Assembly (NCBI RefSeq): GCF_003545875.1
Contig: NZ_QHCS01000006.1
Span: 47,501 to 111,500 of the forward strand
Source of the DNA: Leptospira stimsonii
GTDB taxonomy: Bacteria > Spirochaetota > Leptospiria > Leptospirales > Leptospiraceae
Length of the DNA: 64,000 nt
Reading direction: 5' to 3'
A program made the position numbers and the translations under genes. Under the pieces are notes generated by a model that saw only the letters and a program-made list of their open reading frames with translations, had not been told where the DNA came from and did no database searches. Shown here in pieces: positions 1 to 8,864 of the stretch (position 1 is the stretch's first letter; the number at the start of each line of letters is the position of its first letter).

Positions 1-1008
1 GGCCTGGAAACGATGACAAAACTCTGCATCGAAGAAGGAGTTTCCCGAATCGGTGTCAACTCGATCGAAGAAGCACAACGTGTTCGCCGACTGGATTCTC
101 AGATTCCGATCTTGATCATGGGAGAAATTCAGAATCTTTCGGATGTAAAAGACCTTTTAGCCGATCCGAATTTCTGGATCGTCTTTTCCAGACCGGAGAC
201 GGCGCGAATTCTTTCCCGATTGAATCCGGCTCCAAAACTTCATCTCAAAGTGGACACGGGAATGGGAAGACTCGGGACTCACGGAGAAACACTCAAGGAC
301 ACGTTAGGAACTCTTCGAGATGAAAAGATCCGAATCGACGGAATTTGCACCCACTTTGCGAGTACGGAAGACGTCTTAGAACATAAGTATTCCCTAATGC
401 AGATTCAGAAGTTCGAGGAAGCGGTTGTGTTGGCGGAATCGTTCGGTTTTAAGAATTTAGTTAGACATGCGTGCGCGTCCGCTTCAACGATGTTGTTTCC
501 GGACGCGCACTACGAGATGGTCCGAGTCGGAATCTCTCTCTACGGACTTTGGCCGAGTATGCAAACTCGTTTGTCTTTGAACCTCACAGGAAATAAGAAT
601 TTTCTGTTGAGTCCCGTCTTATCTTGGAAAACAAGAATCGTTCATATCCAAAGCCATCCCGCAAACAGTTACATCGGATACGGCTCCACGTTTCAGACTT
701 CGTATCCGACGAAAGTCGCCGTAGTTCCAATCGGTTATTACGAAGGACTGGACCGAAAACTTTCGAGCAACGGAGACATGCTCGTTCTCGGGAAAAGGGC
801 GAAAATCCTCGGAAGAATCTGTATGAACATGACGATGCTCGATGTAACTCATATTCCCGGCGCGACCGTAGGGAGCGCCGTCACCGTGATCGGCAGAGAC
901 AACGGGGAAACTGTAACCGCGGACGATATCGCGGAAAAAACCAATACGATCAACTACGAGATAACGACTCGAATCAGCGAATCCATCCCCCGGATTGTTG
1001 TAGACTAG
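1..1008 (+). CDS. alr: alanine racemase, 3' portion (start lies before the window)
   Basis: PLP enzyme interconverting L- and D-alanine for peptidoglycan. The reading frame is open from base 1, so the N-terminus, including the PLP-binding lysine, is outside the window. Visible family marks are the barrel segment HLKVDTGMGRLG, then GICTHFASTED, and the second-domain catalytic tyrosine region IGYGSTF followed by VVPIGYYEG and GRICMNMTMLDVT. The C-terminus appears complete. The next gene starts 66 bases downstream on the same strand, so the two may be cotranscribed. The family assignment is firm; only the missing start limits the entry. Confidence 0.93.
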   Translation, partial: GLETMTKLCIEEGVSRIGVNSIEEAQRVRRLDSQIPILIMGEIQNLSDVKDLLADPNFWIVFSRPETARILSRLNPAPKLHLKVDTGMGRLGTHGETLKDTLGTLRDEKIRIDGICTHFASTEDVLEHKYSLMQIQKFEEAVVLAESFGFKNLVRHACASASTMLFPDAHYEMVRVGISLYGLWPSMQTRLSLNLTGNKNFLLSPVLSWKTRIVHIQSHPANSYIGYGSTFQTSYPTKVAVVPIGYYEGLDRKLSSNGDMLVLGKRAKILGRICMNMTMLDVTHIPGATVGSAVTVIGRDNGETVTADDIAEKTNTINYEITTRISESIPRIVVD

Positions 1009-1074
1009 AAACTCTTTGTTTCTTAGCGTAACTTGTATCATAACGATCGATAAAAAAACAAAAATAGGGGCCGC

Positions 1075-2217
1075 ATGCAAGAGACCTCCGCTACTTCTAC
1101 AATTTCAAATCCAACTCAGATCGTCTATTCAACCAAAACCTACGACTGGCTCATCGGCCTTGTCTATAGAACACGAGGTTTGATGTTCGATTCGATCGAA
1201 GAATACTTTGAGGAATCCAATCACGATCGAATTCTCAAAGCGAACTACCCTACCGTGATCATAGGAAATCACGTGGAAGAAGGCGACGTTCCAGCGTTGT
1301 CTGCGGTTCACAGAGTGATTCAACCCAAGATCAAGTTCGCAATTCCCGCAAGAGAAGATATTCTAAGGAAGAATTTTTTAGTGAAAGAGTTTCGTCCGAA
1401 AGGAACTCTCAAACTGATCTTCGGGTTGATCGACAAGACGAACGTCATTCCCACATTCTTAAGATACATCGGGTGTTTCCCGGTAAAACGTCCCTTCCGA
1501 GATAACGCGAGAGAACTGATCAAGAGCGGAGAACTTAGAAACATGGTCGATCAAGAATGGAGCACGCTCGTGGAAAGGGTCCGTTCGGGAAGAAATCTGT
1601 TTCTGTTTCCGGAAGGCACATTCAACCACGATGGTTACCTCAATCAGATCAAGAAAGGCGTCTATTATATACGAACTAAAATCAAGGACGTTCACTTTAT
1701 TTCCTTCACATTGACTTACGATTATATTTCCGCTAAGAAAGCCCAACTTCATATTGCTTACGGCGAGAACTTCGACATCTCCGAAGACGCAACCAGCGAC
1801 GAAGTGACCAACATCGTGAAAGAAAGACTCGGAAAAAACTATGTGGTAACACCGGGGAATCTACTTTCCACAATTCTAATGCAGTTAAGACCGGATTCTC
1901 AGCTTGAAAAAGAAATTCTTTTTAAACGTTTGCAAACCTTGGCTTCCCGACTCAAAGAAAAGAGCAAAGAGATTCATATTTCAGGCAAGTTATTTACGAA
2001 CCACTTGGAAGACGCGTTTCAAAACATTCTTAAAAAAGGATTGGATCATAAACTCTTGAAGCTCGATGGAAACGGAAACGTTTCCGGAACGGATAAGTTA
2101 CTTCAAAAGGAAGGGGATACGAGAAATCTTCTGAAAAAAAATATACTTTTGTATCACGCCAATCAGCTCACGTATCACAAACCGGAGTTGGAAAAAATTC
2201 TTCCTTCTCTCGCTTAA
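1075..2217 (+). CDS. PlsC-like glycerophospholipid acyltransferase family protein
   Basis: A 380-residue protein with the two clearest marks of the LPLAT/PlsC acyltransferase superfamily: an H-x4-D motif (NHVEEGD, about residue 64) and FPEGTFNHDG (about residue 177), which corresponds to the FPEGTRS motif. It probably transfers an acyl chain to a glycerolipid or related acceptor at the membrane. It is longer than classical PlsC (about 240 residues); the last 130 or so residues are of unknown role. An AGGGG Shine-Dalgarno precedes the ATG. It lies between alr and two hypothetical genes on the same strand. The exact acceptor cannot be told from sequence. Confidence 0.8.
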   Translation: MQETSATSTISNPTQIVYSTKTYDWLIGLVYRTRGLMFDSIEEYFEESNHDRILKANYPTVIIGNHVEEGDVPALSAVHRVIQPKIKFAIPAREDILRKNFLVKEFRPKGTLKLIFGLIDKTNVIPTFLRYIGCFPVKRPFRDNARELIKSGELRNMVDQEWSTLVERVRSGRNLFLFPEGTFNHDGYLNQIKKGVYYIRTKIKDVHFISFTLTYDYISAKKAQLHIAYGENFDISEDATSDEVTNIVKERLGKNYVVTPGNLLSTILMQLRPDSQLEKEILFKRLQTLASRLKEKSKEIHISGKLFTNHLEDAFQNILKKGLDHKLLKLDGNGNVSGTDKLLQKEGDTRNLLKKNILLYHANQLTYHKPELEKILPSLA

Positions 2218-2236
2218 TCAAGGAACTCAAATAAGA

Positions 2237-3148
2237 ATGGGATTTTGGAAACGTCTATTTTCTCCGAAAAGAGAATACCAAACCGCGGCAAAGGAATGGA
2301 TCGAAAACACCGAGAAGGTTCAAAAAAGTTTAAATAGAAGTCTGGACTTTTTATTCAATTCCACTTTGAAGGAACTTTTACCGGAAAGGCTTTCCATTTC
2401 TTTAGAACCGATCGCTGGAATTCGAATTCCGGAAGAAAAGGTAAGAATTATTCTGCAAGGAATGGATGTTCAAGCCCTGCTCCCATTCAACTCGGTTTCC
2501 GAAGCGATGAGCCTGGAAACACAGGAAGCAATTTTGGAATTGGCGACCGGCACGGTCGCCGCTCCATCCAAGATTTTTTTGATGAAAATTTTGAATCAGT
2601 CTCCTATACAGGAAATGTTTTCGCAAGGTCTGGAAAAGATATTAGTAGAATTTAATAAAAAACTCAATCCTCTCGCTGGAGTGTTTCAAGCCGCGGGCTT
2701 TGAAAAACAAATTTCAGGATTCTTGGGAACGCTTCTTCCGGGTTTTACGGAAAGAATGGCCGAGATTCTTCACTCCTCTTCCGAGAGCGAAGCGGGGAAG
2801 ACGTTGATTCGAAATACGTTGAAAATTCTTTTTCAATCCGGATTTTCGGAAATGGGTCATTTGGAATCGACTGATTTGAGAAAACATCTCGAAAAGTTAA
2901 GGGATGCGGTCGCCAAAGACCCCCTTTTGGAAACAAGTGCGGAGAAGTTCTACGAAAACTTAAGAGATTCCGTCTTAAACGAATACAGAGGGGAAACTCT
3001 AAAAGAATTTCTAGGATATTCTGAAGAAGAATACGTTCGTTTTCGCGATCAGGTTTCCAAGAACACGGCTACGAACATTCTTGCAATCCATAAACAAAAA
3101 CCGCTGACTGGACTTGTATCCGGACTTCTGGAGGACGTGCTTGGATGA
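2237..3148 (+). CDS. hypothetical protein
   Basis: A 303-residue, mostly helical, charged protein with no signal peptide or membrane segment that I can see. I do not recognise a family. It follows the acyltransferase by 19 bases and its stop codon overlaps the ATG of the next gene (ATGA), so translational coupling to that gene is likely. The pair is probably functionally linked, but no role can be assigned. Confidence 0.7.
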   Translation: MGFWKRLFSPKREYQTAAKEWIENTEKVQKSLNRSLDFLFNSTLKELLPERLSISLEPIAGIRIPEEKVRIILQGMDVQALLPFNSVSEAMSLETQEAILELATGTVAAPSKIFLMKILNQSPIQEMFSQGLEKILVEFNKKLNPLAGVFQAAGFEKQISGFLGTLLPGFTERMAEILHSSSESEAGKTLIRNTLKILFQSGFSEMGHLESTDLRKHLEKLRDAVAKDPLLETSAEKFYENLRDSVLNEYRGETLKEFLGYSEEEYVRFRDQVSKNTATNILAIHKQKPLTGLVSGLLEDVLG

Positions 3149-3939
3149 AAAAAGTGATCAATCAGATCGGAAAGGCATTAGAATATCTTGATAAACTAGG
3201 TACGGGTAAGTCTTTTCAACTGTTTCGTTCTCTTGGATACGAAAAGTTATATTCACTTTCCGAAAAAGTAGATCACAAAACTCTTCTTTTTATCAGCCAA
3301 AATCTCGACGAAAAAACGATCGTCGAATTCTTAAATCGAATTCCCGAAGAAACCTTAGTCATACTTTTATCCACGGTGAAGCCAGGAGACATTACGTATT
3401 TTGCAAATAGTATTCCTATGGACGACTTGGTGCTTTTGTCCACATCTCTCCCCGCATCCGATATCGCCGAGATGGCTTTGAAAACCGGCAAAGAATCATC
3501 CGCGGAACTTCTAAAAAATATAGGCGCCGCTAAGTCGGTCGCATTGCTTAAGGAAGTGGGAGTTCAGAATTTCATCCAACTTTCATTGCAGATTCCGCCG
3601 ACTGAATTGATTCCGGTTGTCCAAGAGTTGACACCGGAACAATCCGGGATTTGGATTCGAAAGCGAGGAGTTGGGGACATTCCTAGACTGATTCAGGCTT
3701 TCGGAGTTCAGAATCTTCTTTTGTTTTTAAGAACCCTAGGGTTCGAAAAGAATCTCCACATTATGGGCGTTCTGGGTTTAGAAGAATTGATCGAATTGGC
3801 TTATACGATCGCCGGAATGAAACTTCCCGGGCTTTCGTCTGCGAAAAAAGAGACGAAGAAGTCTTCCAAAAAAGTCCCTAAGAAAAAGGGAAAGGCGAAG
3901 AAAAAAACTCCGACAAAAAAACGAAAGAGCATAAAATAA
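3145..3939 (+). CDS. helical-repeat protein with lysine-rich C-terminal tail
   Basis: A 264-residue protein. Residues about 40-215 look like a chain of short amphipathic helices with recurring patterns of the type EETLVILLSTVKPGD and MDDLVLLSTSLPASD, loosely like the helical repeats of MgtE-N or FliG domains. The last 40 or so residues are dominated by lysine, with Ser, Thr and Pro between, like a histone H1 tail, which suggests binding to nucleic acid or another polyanion (inference). It overlaps the preceding gene by four bases. No signal peptide. Function unknown. Confidence 0.72.
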   Translation: MKKVINQIGKALEYLDKLGTGKSFQLFRSLGYEKLYSLSEKVDHKTLLFISQNLDEKTIVEFLNRIPEETLVILLSTVKPGDITYFANSIPMDDLVLLSTSLPASDIAEMALKTGKESSAELLKNIGAAKSVALLKEVGVQNFIQLSLQIPPTELIPVVQELTPEQSGIWIRKRGVGDIPRLIQAFGVQNLLLFLRTLGFEKNLHIMGVLGLEELIELAYTIAGMKLPGLSSAKKETKKSSKKVPKKKGKAKKKTPTKKRKSIK

Positions 3940-4237
3940 TTCGAATATTCCTTCCTTCTTATTTTCCTTTTTACTTCGTTTTGTTGCCTTCTTAACTTTC
4001 AGTTTTCGATTCTTAATTTCAATCTTGAAACAAGATGTTCATCCGCTTTTCCGAAATCAGCTTTGTTGGTCGGATGATCGAGGGTCCATTCTCCCCATTG
4101 ATATTCAAAAGCGATAGGCCCTTTCCCGAGCCGGAACTTTCGATCGATTCTTCCGAGAACGAATTTTATTTTAAAAAAATTCTCTTTTTTGAAACGATCG
4201 AAGTACGGAAAATACCGCAATCGGAACCGTAAAAGGT

Positions 4238-4774
4238 ATGGAAATGCTTTCAATTCGCGCAGACCAATTCATCGAATCTACTTTGACGGAAAGAAAAAAC
4301 GACGTTGTAACCATTCTGGTTCCAGAAAATTATTATCATAGTCTAGGATCGGAAGAACAAAAGAATCTTAGAAGGAAACTTCCCACGCTTTTAAGAAGAT
4401 ATGGAAAATTTCTCGCGGGAGCTTCTCGGCTGAACGCAAGGGCGGGAAAGATTCTTTATCAAAAAGATCAAGGCAAGATGATTCGGATCAATTTTCGGGT
4501 CGAGTCCGGAATGTGGAATATTTTGGGTGTACTTGCGCTGAGTCACGGTGTCTCTCGGTGTTTTCTTTTTAATTATATGCTGGCTTTGGAATCTGTAGAA
4601 GTTGGAGATTCTATTGTGGAAACGATGAATGCGGGAGCTCCCACATTTCACAGGTATTACAGTTTTATCTGGCACTTGGATCTGCAAAGCAAAAGGATTT
4701 TCAGAAAATTAGAGTTCACCCCGAACCCCATTTTCCCAATTTTTTACGGGGATTATTGGATAAGAACGTCTTAG
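4238..4774 (+). CDS. DUF1564 family protein (copy 1)
   Basis: A 178-residue protein of the Leptospira-restricted family DUF1564. It aligns along its whole length with the second copy at 19285-19806: shared blocks include DVVT-LVP near the start, LLRRYGKF, SRLNARAGK-LYQ, HGVSRC-LFNY and a C-terminal FHRYY and LEF-PNPI. Function is unknown; the central HGVSRC segment could be part of a small DNA-binding fold, but that is speculation. The leader GAACCGTAAAAGGTATG is nearly identical to that of copy 2, which supports this ATG. Bases 3940-4237 upstream contain no convincing gene. Confidence 0.85.
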   Translation: MEMLSIRADQFIESTLTERKNDVVTILVPENYYHSLGSEEQKNLRRKLPTLLRRYGKFLAGASRLNARAGKILYQKDQGKMIRINFRVESGMWNILGVLALSHGVSRCFLFNYMLALESVEVGDSIVETMNAGAPTFHRYYSFIWHLDLQSKRIFRKLEFTPNPIFPIFYGDYWIRTS

Positions 4775-4850
4775 AGCAAACAAAACTACTTCATTTCTAT
4801 CAATGATCGACGAGTTGTCAAAATTTGCAAATGGCAACCAAGTATAAATT

Positions 4851-5525
4851 TTATTCCCCTTTGTCCAGATTCTTCTTAACCTGGACCAAATCTTCTCTAC
4901 TTTTCTGAATCACTTGCAAACGCTCTTGAATGATTTTTAAAGAAGAATCGGGAAAGTTTTTCTGAGAATCTTTGAAAAACTTCAGACTGTATTCTAAGAT
5001 CTCCTCCATATCATTGGATCGTTTGATCTTAGAATCCAAATAGAATTTCATCTCCGGCTTTTCAACTTCCCTTCCTTCAAGCAACGCGGCCCGAATTTCG
5101 GACATTCTTTCTTCGTCTTTTCTTCTTTTTTCCTCTTCTTCCTTTGTCAATTCTCGAGGAATCATACTGTTGTTCGGAAAACGATCCGCGAGAGGTTTGA
5201 CTTTCTGGATCACTTCCTTTCTCAACCGTTCCTTTTCTTCGGGAGAAAGACTGGAATAGCCGCCTTCGGCGGCTTCAGAAGAAACCTCATTCGAACCGGA
5301 GTCCATCTCTGAATTTTCGGCAACTTCCGATTTCGAAAAATCCAAAAAGTTACCCGATTCAAAAAGAGAATTCTCATCTTGAACAACCGTATTTCTGCTC
5401 AGACCACTCTTCAATTTTTCATTTTCATTTTCTCCGGAGAATCGAGTTTCTCCGTTCGCAAAAACAAGATAAATTAAGAATACGATGACGATCCAAAGGC
5501 CCGTATAAAATATTTTTTTTTTCAT
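4851..5525 (-). CDS. hypothetical membrane-anchored charged protein
   Basis: A 224-residue protein with one hydrophobic segment at residues 5-23 (uncleaved anchor or signal peptide) followed by a highly charged, Glu/Lys-rich, probably coiled-coil region. No family recognised. Its ATG overlaps the stop of the upstream histidine kinase gene (ATGA on the minus strand), so it is the second gene of a two-gene unit and may work with the kinase, for example as a partner at the membrane, since the kinase itself lacks membrane segments. That link is inferred from position only. Confidence 0.7.
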   Translation of the reverse strand: MKKKIFYTGLWIVIVFLIYLVFANGETRFSGENENEKLKSGLSRNTVVQDENSLFESGNFLDFSKSEVAENSEMDSGSNEVSSEAAEGGYSSLSPEEKERLRKEVIQKVKPLADRFPNNSMIPRELTKEEEEKRRKDEERMSEIRAALLEGREVEKPEMKFYLDSKIKRSNDMEEILEYSLKFFKDSQKNFPDSSLKIIQERLQVIQKSREDLVQVKKNLDKGE

Positions 5526-7819
5526 TCTGTTTGTAGAGGTAAGAAAATTCTAAAAGTGCTTCCACCGTTCACTCTCGATTCTAAAGTGATCTCTCCGTTC
5601 ATCTTGTGTAAGATCGTTCTCGAGATGGAAAGACCGAGACCGGTTCCGCCGATCCTCTTATTTCTGTCGTTCGGAATTCGGAAGAACCGTTCGAACACTT
5701 TTTCGATATACTTCGGATCAATTCCAACTCCCGTATCCTTAATAATGATCTCCAGCTTTCCGGCTTCGGGCTGAATCATCTTGATCTCTATCTTTCCCTT
5801 TTCCGTGTATTTGATCGCGTTCACGAATAGATTCGTAATTACCTGCGAGAATTCAAAACGAATTCCTCGGATCTTTAACTTTTTCAGTAACCCGACTTCG
5901 ATTTCCAATCCCTTCTCTTTTGCCGATGGCCCGTTGGAATAAACGACTTCTTCGATCACAAGAGACGGATCGAAATTCTCAACCAAACCTGAATTATCAT
6001 CTCCTCTCACTTCCTCGAACTTTAGGAGGTTCTCGATCAAATGGTTCAACCGTTTGATATTCTTCTCGATCACGTCCAACATTCCATTCTGATCCTTGGA
6101 AAGAGAAGAATTCAACTCATTTCTTAAAAGTTCGAAGTAACCTTGTATATTCGTCATTGGAGAACGAAGTTCGTGACTTATGTTTGAAATAAATTCGTGC
6201 TTCGCCTGTTCCGTTTCCTTCTTTTCGGAATCGAATAGGATATGAACCTGATAGATCTTTCTCGCCCTTTCAAATAATGCGGTAATACTCAAAGAAACCT
6301 GCATTTCAGATTTATCTTTGAGTCTCATCTTCGCCTGGTCCACGCGCAACATCGTCTCTGCCGATCTATTGGGAGACGACCATTCGCTCATTTCGCTTAA
6401 ACCGGGAAACAAATCTTCCAGAGTTAGATTGTTTACGTTGTCTTTACTATATCCGGTAAGACTTCGAAAATTATAATTCCCTCCGATCAAGGCTCCGGAT
6501 ATGGAATCCAAAAGAATCACGGGTATCGGAGAAAATTCGAATAGATAGTTGAAACGATCTTCGGAGAATTGAAGTTCCATCGACCGTTTGTCCATCTCCA
6601 AACCCTGCATCATCAACACATTATCTATTGCTAAATTATGAATTTCTTTTGCACGAATTTCTTGAAAGAGATAATCCAATATAGAATTGATGCCTGTTCG
6701 AATCGCCGAAGCGGTTCCCTTGAGAGGGATCATCGGCAGACGGGCCGTTTTTTTGGAATTATAAATATTGAGTACGAGATTCTGAAGATCAGTAACCAAA
6801 TCTCCCAGTTCTCTTCTATCCCCCGCCTTCTGTAAAAGAAGGCTCGATTCATTCTTATTGCTAAACTGCGCTTCCATCAGAGCAGTCTTTCTTGATTTCA
6901 ACGCTTCCGGATATTGAGGAATCGGGTCTTTTGCGGCGATCTGTAGCGCTTCCTGCAATACGGGAGGCGGCTCTGTCAAATGATCCATCGATCTCCAATA
7001 AATTCTTCCGAGATATTCCAATTCCTCCGGATCGGCCGACGGAGAAAGCATCTCCTTTAAATCCTGAGACGGTTGTTTAAAAAAATAATGAAGCTGGTCC
7101 GCTTCGATCTTAAATTCGGGAACACTTTCGTGAATCGCGTGATCCGTCGATTCGTTCGTATTCTCGATCAAGGATTGGATCGCTCTCATCACTGCGCTCT
7201 GAACCTTCTGAATTCGTTCCGGATACGATTTCGCGAATTTTCCGCTGAACGCGAGCATATTCACGGGAAGACGATACGGCGGAAGATCTCTCCCGTCCGA
7301 AATTCTAAAGCCGTTGTTTAAAAAATGGGACTCTTGAACCGAACCGATCAACCCTAACGTGTTCGTCTGGGAGAATTCATATTCCAAAAGATAAGGGCGA
7401 GAAGAGACGTAAGCACAGCTGATTTTTTTTCGAAACTTGCTCGATCTCAAAAATTCCTGTGCAAGCAACTTATCCAAAGAAGTATTTTGCAAGACGGGAA
7501 CCAGATACGGCGTACTATCCAGAATCGAATCCGTACTGGAATTGTACCTTGAATAAAAAGAGTGAATCATTCTGGAAAGGATCATTCCTCGATAAATCGA
7601 CTTGTTCGGAGCGGTTCTTTTGAGATGCAGGTCCAACCAAGTCGTAAACGGAATTTCTCCGGCTTCGATTTTTCCAGTACCTAAAAATGCTAATATGGCA
7701 TCGTAACTCTCAAGAATCCGCACCTGAACTTGGATGCCTTCTTTTTCAAAAAAGCCCCGTGACTTTGCGTATAAGATGGGGAATGCCGAAATTCTGGAAG
7801 TGATGGCAATTTCAATCAC
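5522..7819 (-). CDS. cytoplasmic histidine kinase with N-terminal NMT1/solute-binding-like domain and PAS
   Basis: A 765-residue protein. Residues 1-300 resemble the NMT1/CmpA-type substrate-binding fold (opening ITSRISAFPILYAKSRGFF, then LGTGKIEAGEIPFTTW). A PAS domain follows at about 420-530, then a HisKA domain with phospho-accepting His about 549 in NISHELRSP, and an HATPase domain with N-box NAIKYTEKG, G1 DTGVGID, F-box and G2 GGTGLGLS. No signal peptide or transmembrane helix is visible, so the sensor domain should be cytosolic, which is unusual for this fold. Start codon is GTG. It is divergent from the lytic transglycosylase. Ligand and cognate regulator are unknown. Confidence 0.88.
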   Translation of the reverse strand: MIEIAITSRISAFPILYAKSRGFFEKEGIQVQVRILESYDAILAFLGTGKIEAGEIPFTTWLDLHLKRTAPNKSIYRGMILSRMIHSFYSRYNSSTDSILDSTPYLVPVLQNTSLDKLLAQEFLRSSKFRKKISCAYVSSRPYLLEYEFSQTNTLGLIGSVQESHFLNNGFRISDGRDLPPYRLPVNMLAFSGKFAKSYPERIQKVQSAVMRAIQSLIENTNESTDHAIHESVPEFKIEADQLHYFFKQPSQDLKEMLSPSADPEELEYLGRIYWRSMDHLTEPPPVLQEALQIAAKDPIPQYPEALKSRKTALMEAQFSNKNESSLLLQKAGDRRELGDLVTDLQNLVLNIYNSKKTARLPMIPLKGTASAIRTGINSILDYLFQEIRAKEIHNLAIDNVLMMQGLEMDKRSMELQFSEDRFNYLFEFSPIPVILLDSISGALIGGNYNFRSLTGYSKDNVNNLTLEDLFPGLSEMSEWSSPNRSAETMLRVDQAKMRLKDKSEMQVSLSITALFERARKIYQVHILFDSEKKETEQAKHEFISNISHELRSPMTNIQGYFELLRNELNSSLSKDQNGMLDVIEKNIKRLNHLIENLLKFEEVRGDDNSGLVENFDPSLVIEEVVYSNGPSAKEKGLEIEVGLLKKLKIRGIRFEFSQVITNLFVNAIKYTEKGKIEIKMIQPEAGKLEIIIKDTGVGIDPKYIEKVFERFFRIPNDRNKRIGGTGLGLSISRTILHKMNGEITLESRVNGGSTFRIFLPLQTE

Positions 7820-7923
7820 AGCGGCAGTATTTGACAGGCTTTCAAATTATCAAGAATCCCTTGAATTTTCATCAAAAAGAAAAAAAGGTCATCCTTTTTG
7901 AGAAACCTTCCGAGAGACATAAT

Positions 7924-8520
7924 ATGAGGATCGAAGAACTTCCCACCGTCCAGTCCATCTTGAATCGAATCCGCGAGATCGAAAGTCTTCCGAGTCAATT
8001 TGTTCGGGAGGCTCCCGACCCGATTCAAAAAACCCAGAGCGCGGACTTTAAATCGATTCTCCAATCGGCCCAAGAAATTCCGAAGCCGGCTTCGGAAACG
8101 GAATCGTGGAGAAACGCAAGAGGCGAACTCAAAGGCGTCGAACCTACCCTCGCTGAAATCATTCGTAAGGAATCGGAAAAGAATCACCTCGACCCCACTC
8201 TAGTCCAGAGCGTCATCAAAGCTGAATCCGGATTCAAAGCGAACGCGGTTTCCCCGAAGGGCGCAATCGGTTTGATGCAACTTATGCCGTCGACGGCGAG
8301 TCTCCTCGGCGTCGACGATCCTTCCGACCCGGCTGAAAACGTCGCAGGCGGAACGAAATTCTTAAGCGATCTCTTAAATAAATATAAGAATTTAGATCAC
8401 GCCCTTGCGGCTTACAACGCAGGCCCGGGCGCCGTCGATCGATACGGTGGAATTCCACCTTACAAAGAGACTCAGAAATACGTGGCGAAAGTCAAAAAAT
8501 TCTACGAAGAAGCTCAGTAG
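7924..8520 (+). CDS. lytic transglycosylase (SLT domain)
   Basis: A 198-residue protein whose C-terminal 120 residues form a Slt-type transglycosylase domain that cleaves peptidoglycan. The catalytic Glu is in VIKAESGF, followed by GAIGLMQLMPSTA, the NVAGGTKFL helix and ALAAYNAGPGAVD. The first 75 residues are polar and of unknown role. ATG 7924 was chosen over an open upstream extension (to 7831) that has no ribosome site and is rich in rare-looking Lys/Phe runs. No signal peptide is visible, so export is unclear. Its 3' end overlaps the convergent Cys-rich gene by seven bases. Confidence 0.88.
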   Translation: MRIEELPTVQSILNRIREIESLPSQFVREAPDPIQKTQSADFKSILQSAQEIPKPASETESWRNARGELKGVEPTLAEIIRKESEKNHLDPTLVQSVIKAESGFKANAVSPKGAIGLMQLMPSTASLLGVDDPSDPAENVAGGTKFLSDLLNKYKNLDHALAAYNAGPGAVDRYGGIPPYKETQKYVAKVKKFYEEAQ

Positions 8521-8864
8521 TATTTTTTAATTTCGGTTTCGAGACATCCCGTGAGAGTTTTGCAACTCGCGGTTCCGATTCCGGAGAGACAAACCTGCAT
8601 CTTATCGAAATGTTTTCTGCATCCTCTAAGACATGAATTTTCGATCTTTGCAGATTGTTCCTTTGCCACCATCCCGGGAAACATTTCCGTTACACAGCCC
8701 GTCAATTTTGTACAATACGTTAGACACACTTCTTTCGATTCTTCCGAATAGAACTCGTTCTTTTGAATCGCCCTTCCGTATTTGATGAGCATTACACCAA
8801 ACATCAAAATCAAAAGTACATAAACCGGTGCATACCGAACAAAATGTCGAAGTGTAGAATTCAT
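8514..8864 (-). CDS. small Cys-rich membrane-anchored protein
   Basis: A 116-residue protein with one N-terminal transmembrane segment (residues 11-28) and eight cysteines in the soluble part arranged as C-x3-C-x6-C ... C-x3-C ... C-x7-C-x6-C, a spacing that suggests internal disulphides outside the cytoplasm. Leptospira encode several small Cys-rich proteins of this kind with no known function. The ATG overlaps the stop of the GT39-like gene upstream (ATGA), so the two are likely cotranscribed. Confidence 0.75.
   Translation of the reverse strand: MNSTLRHFVRYAPVYVLLILMFGVMLIKYGRAIQKNEFYSEESKEVCLTYCTKLTGCVTEMFPGMVAKEQSAKIENSCLRGCRKHFDKMQVCLSGIGTASCKTLTGCLETEIKKYY

Noticed and set aside
619..1080. 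Open frames antisense or shifted to alr (153 and 135 codons)
   Set aside because: They lie wholly over a well-supported gene, lack ribosome sites and give Arg/His/Ser-rich translations typical of shadow frames.
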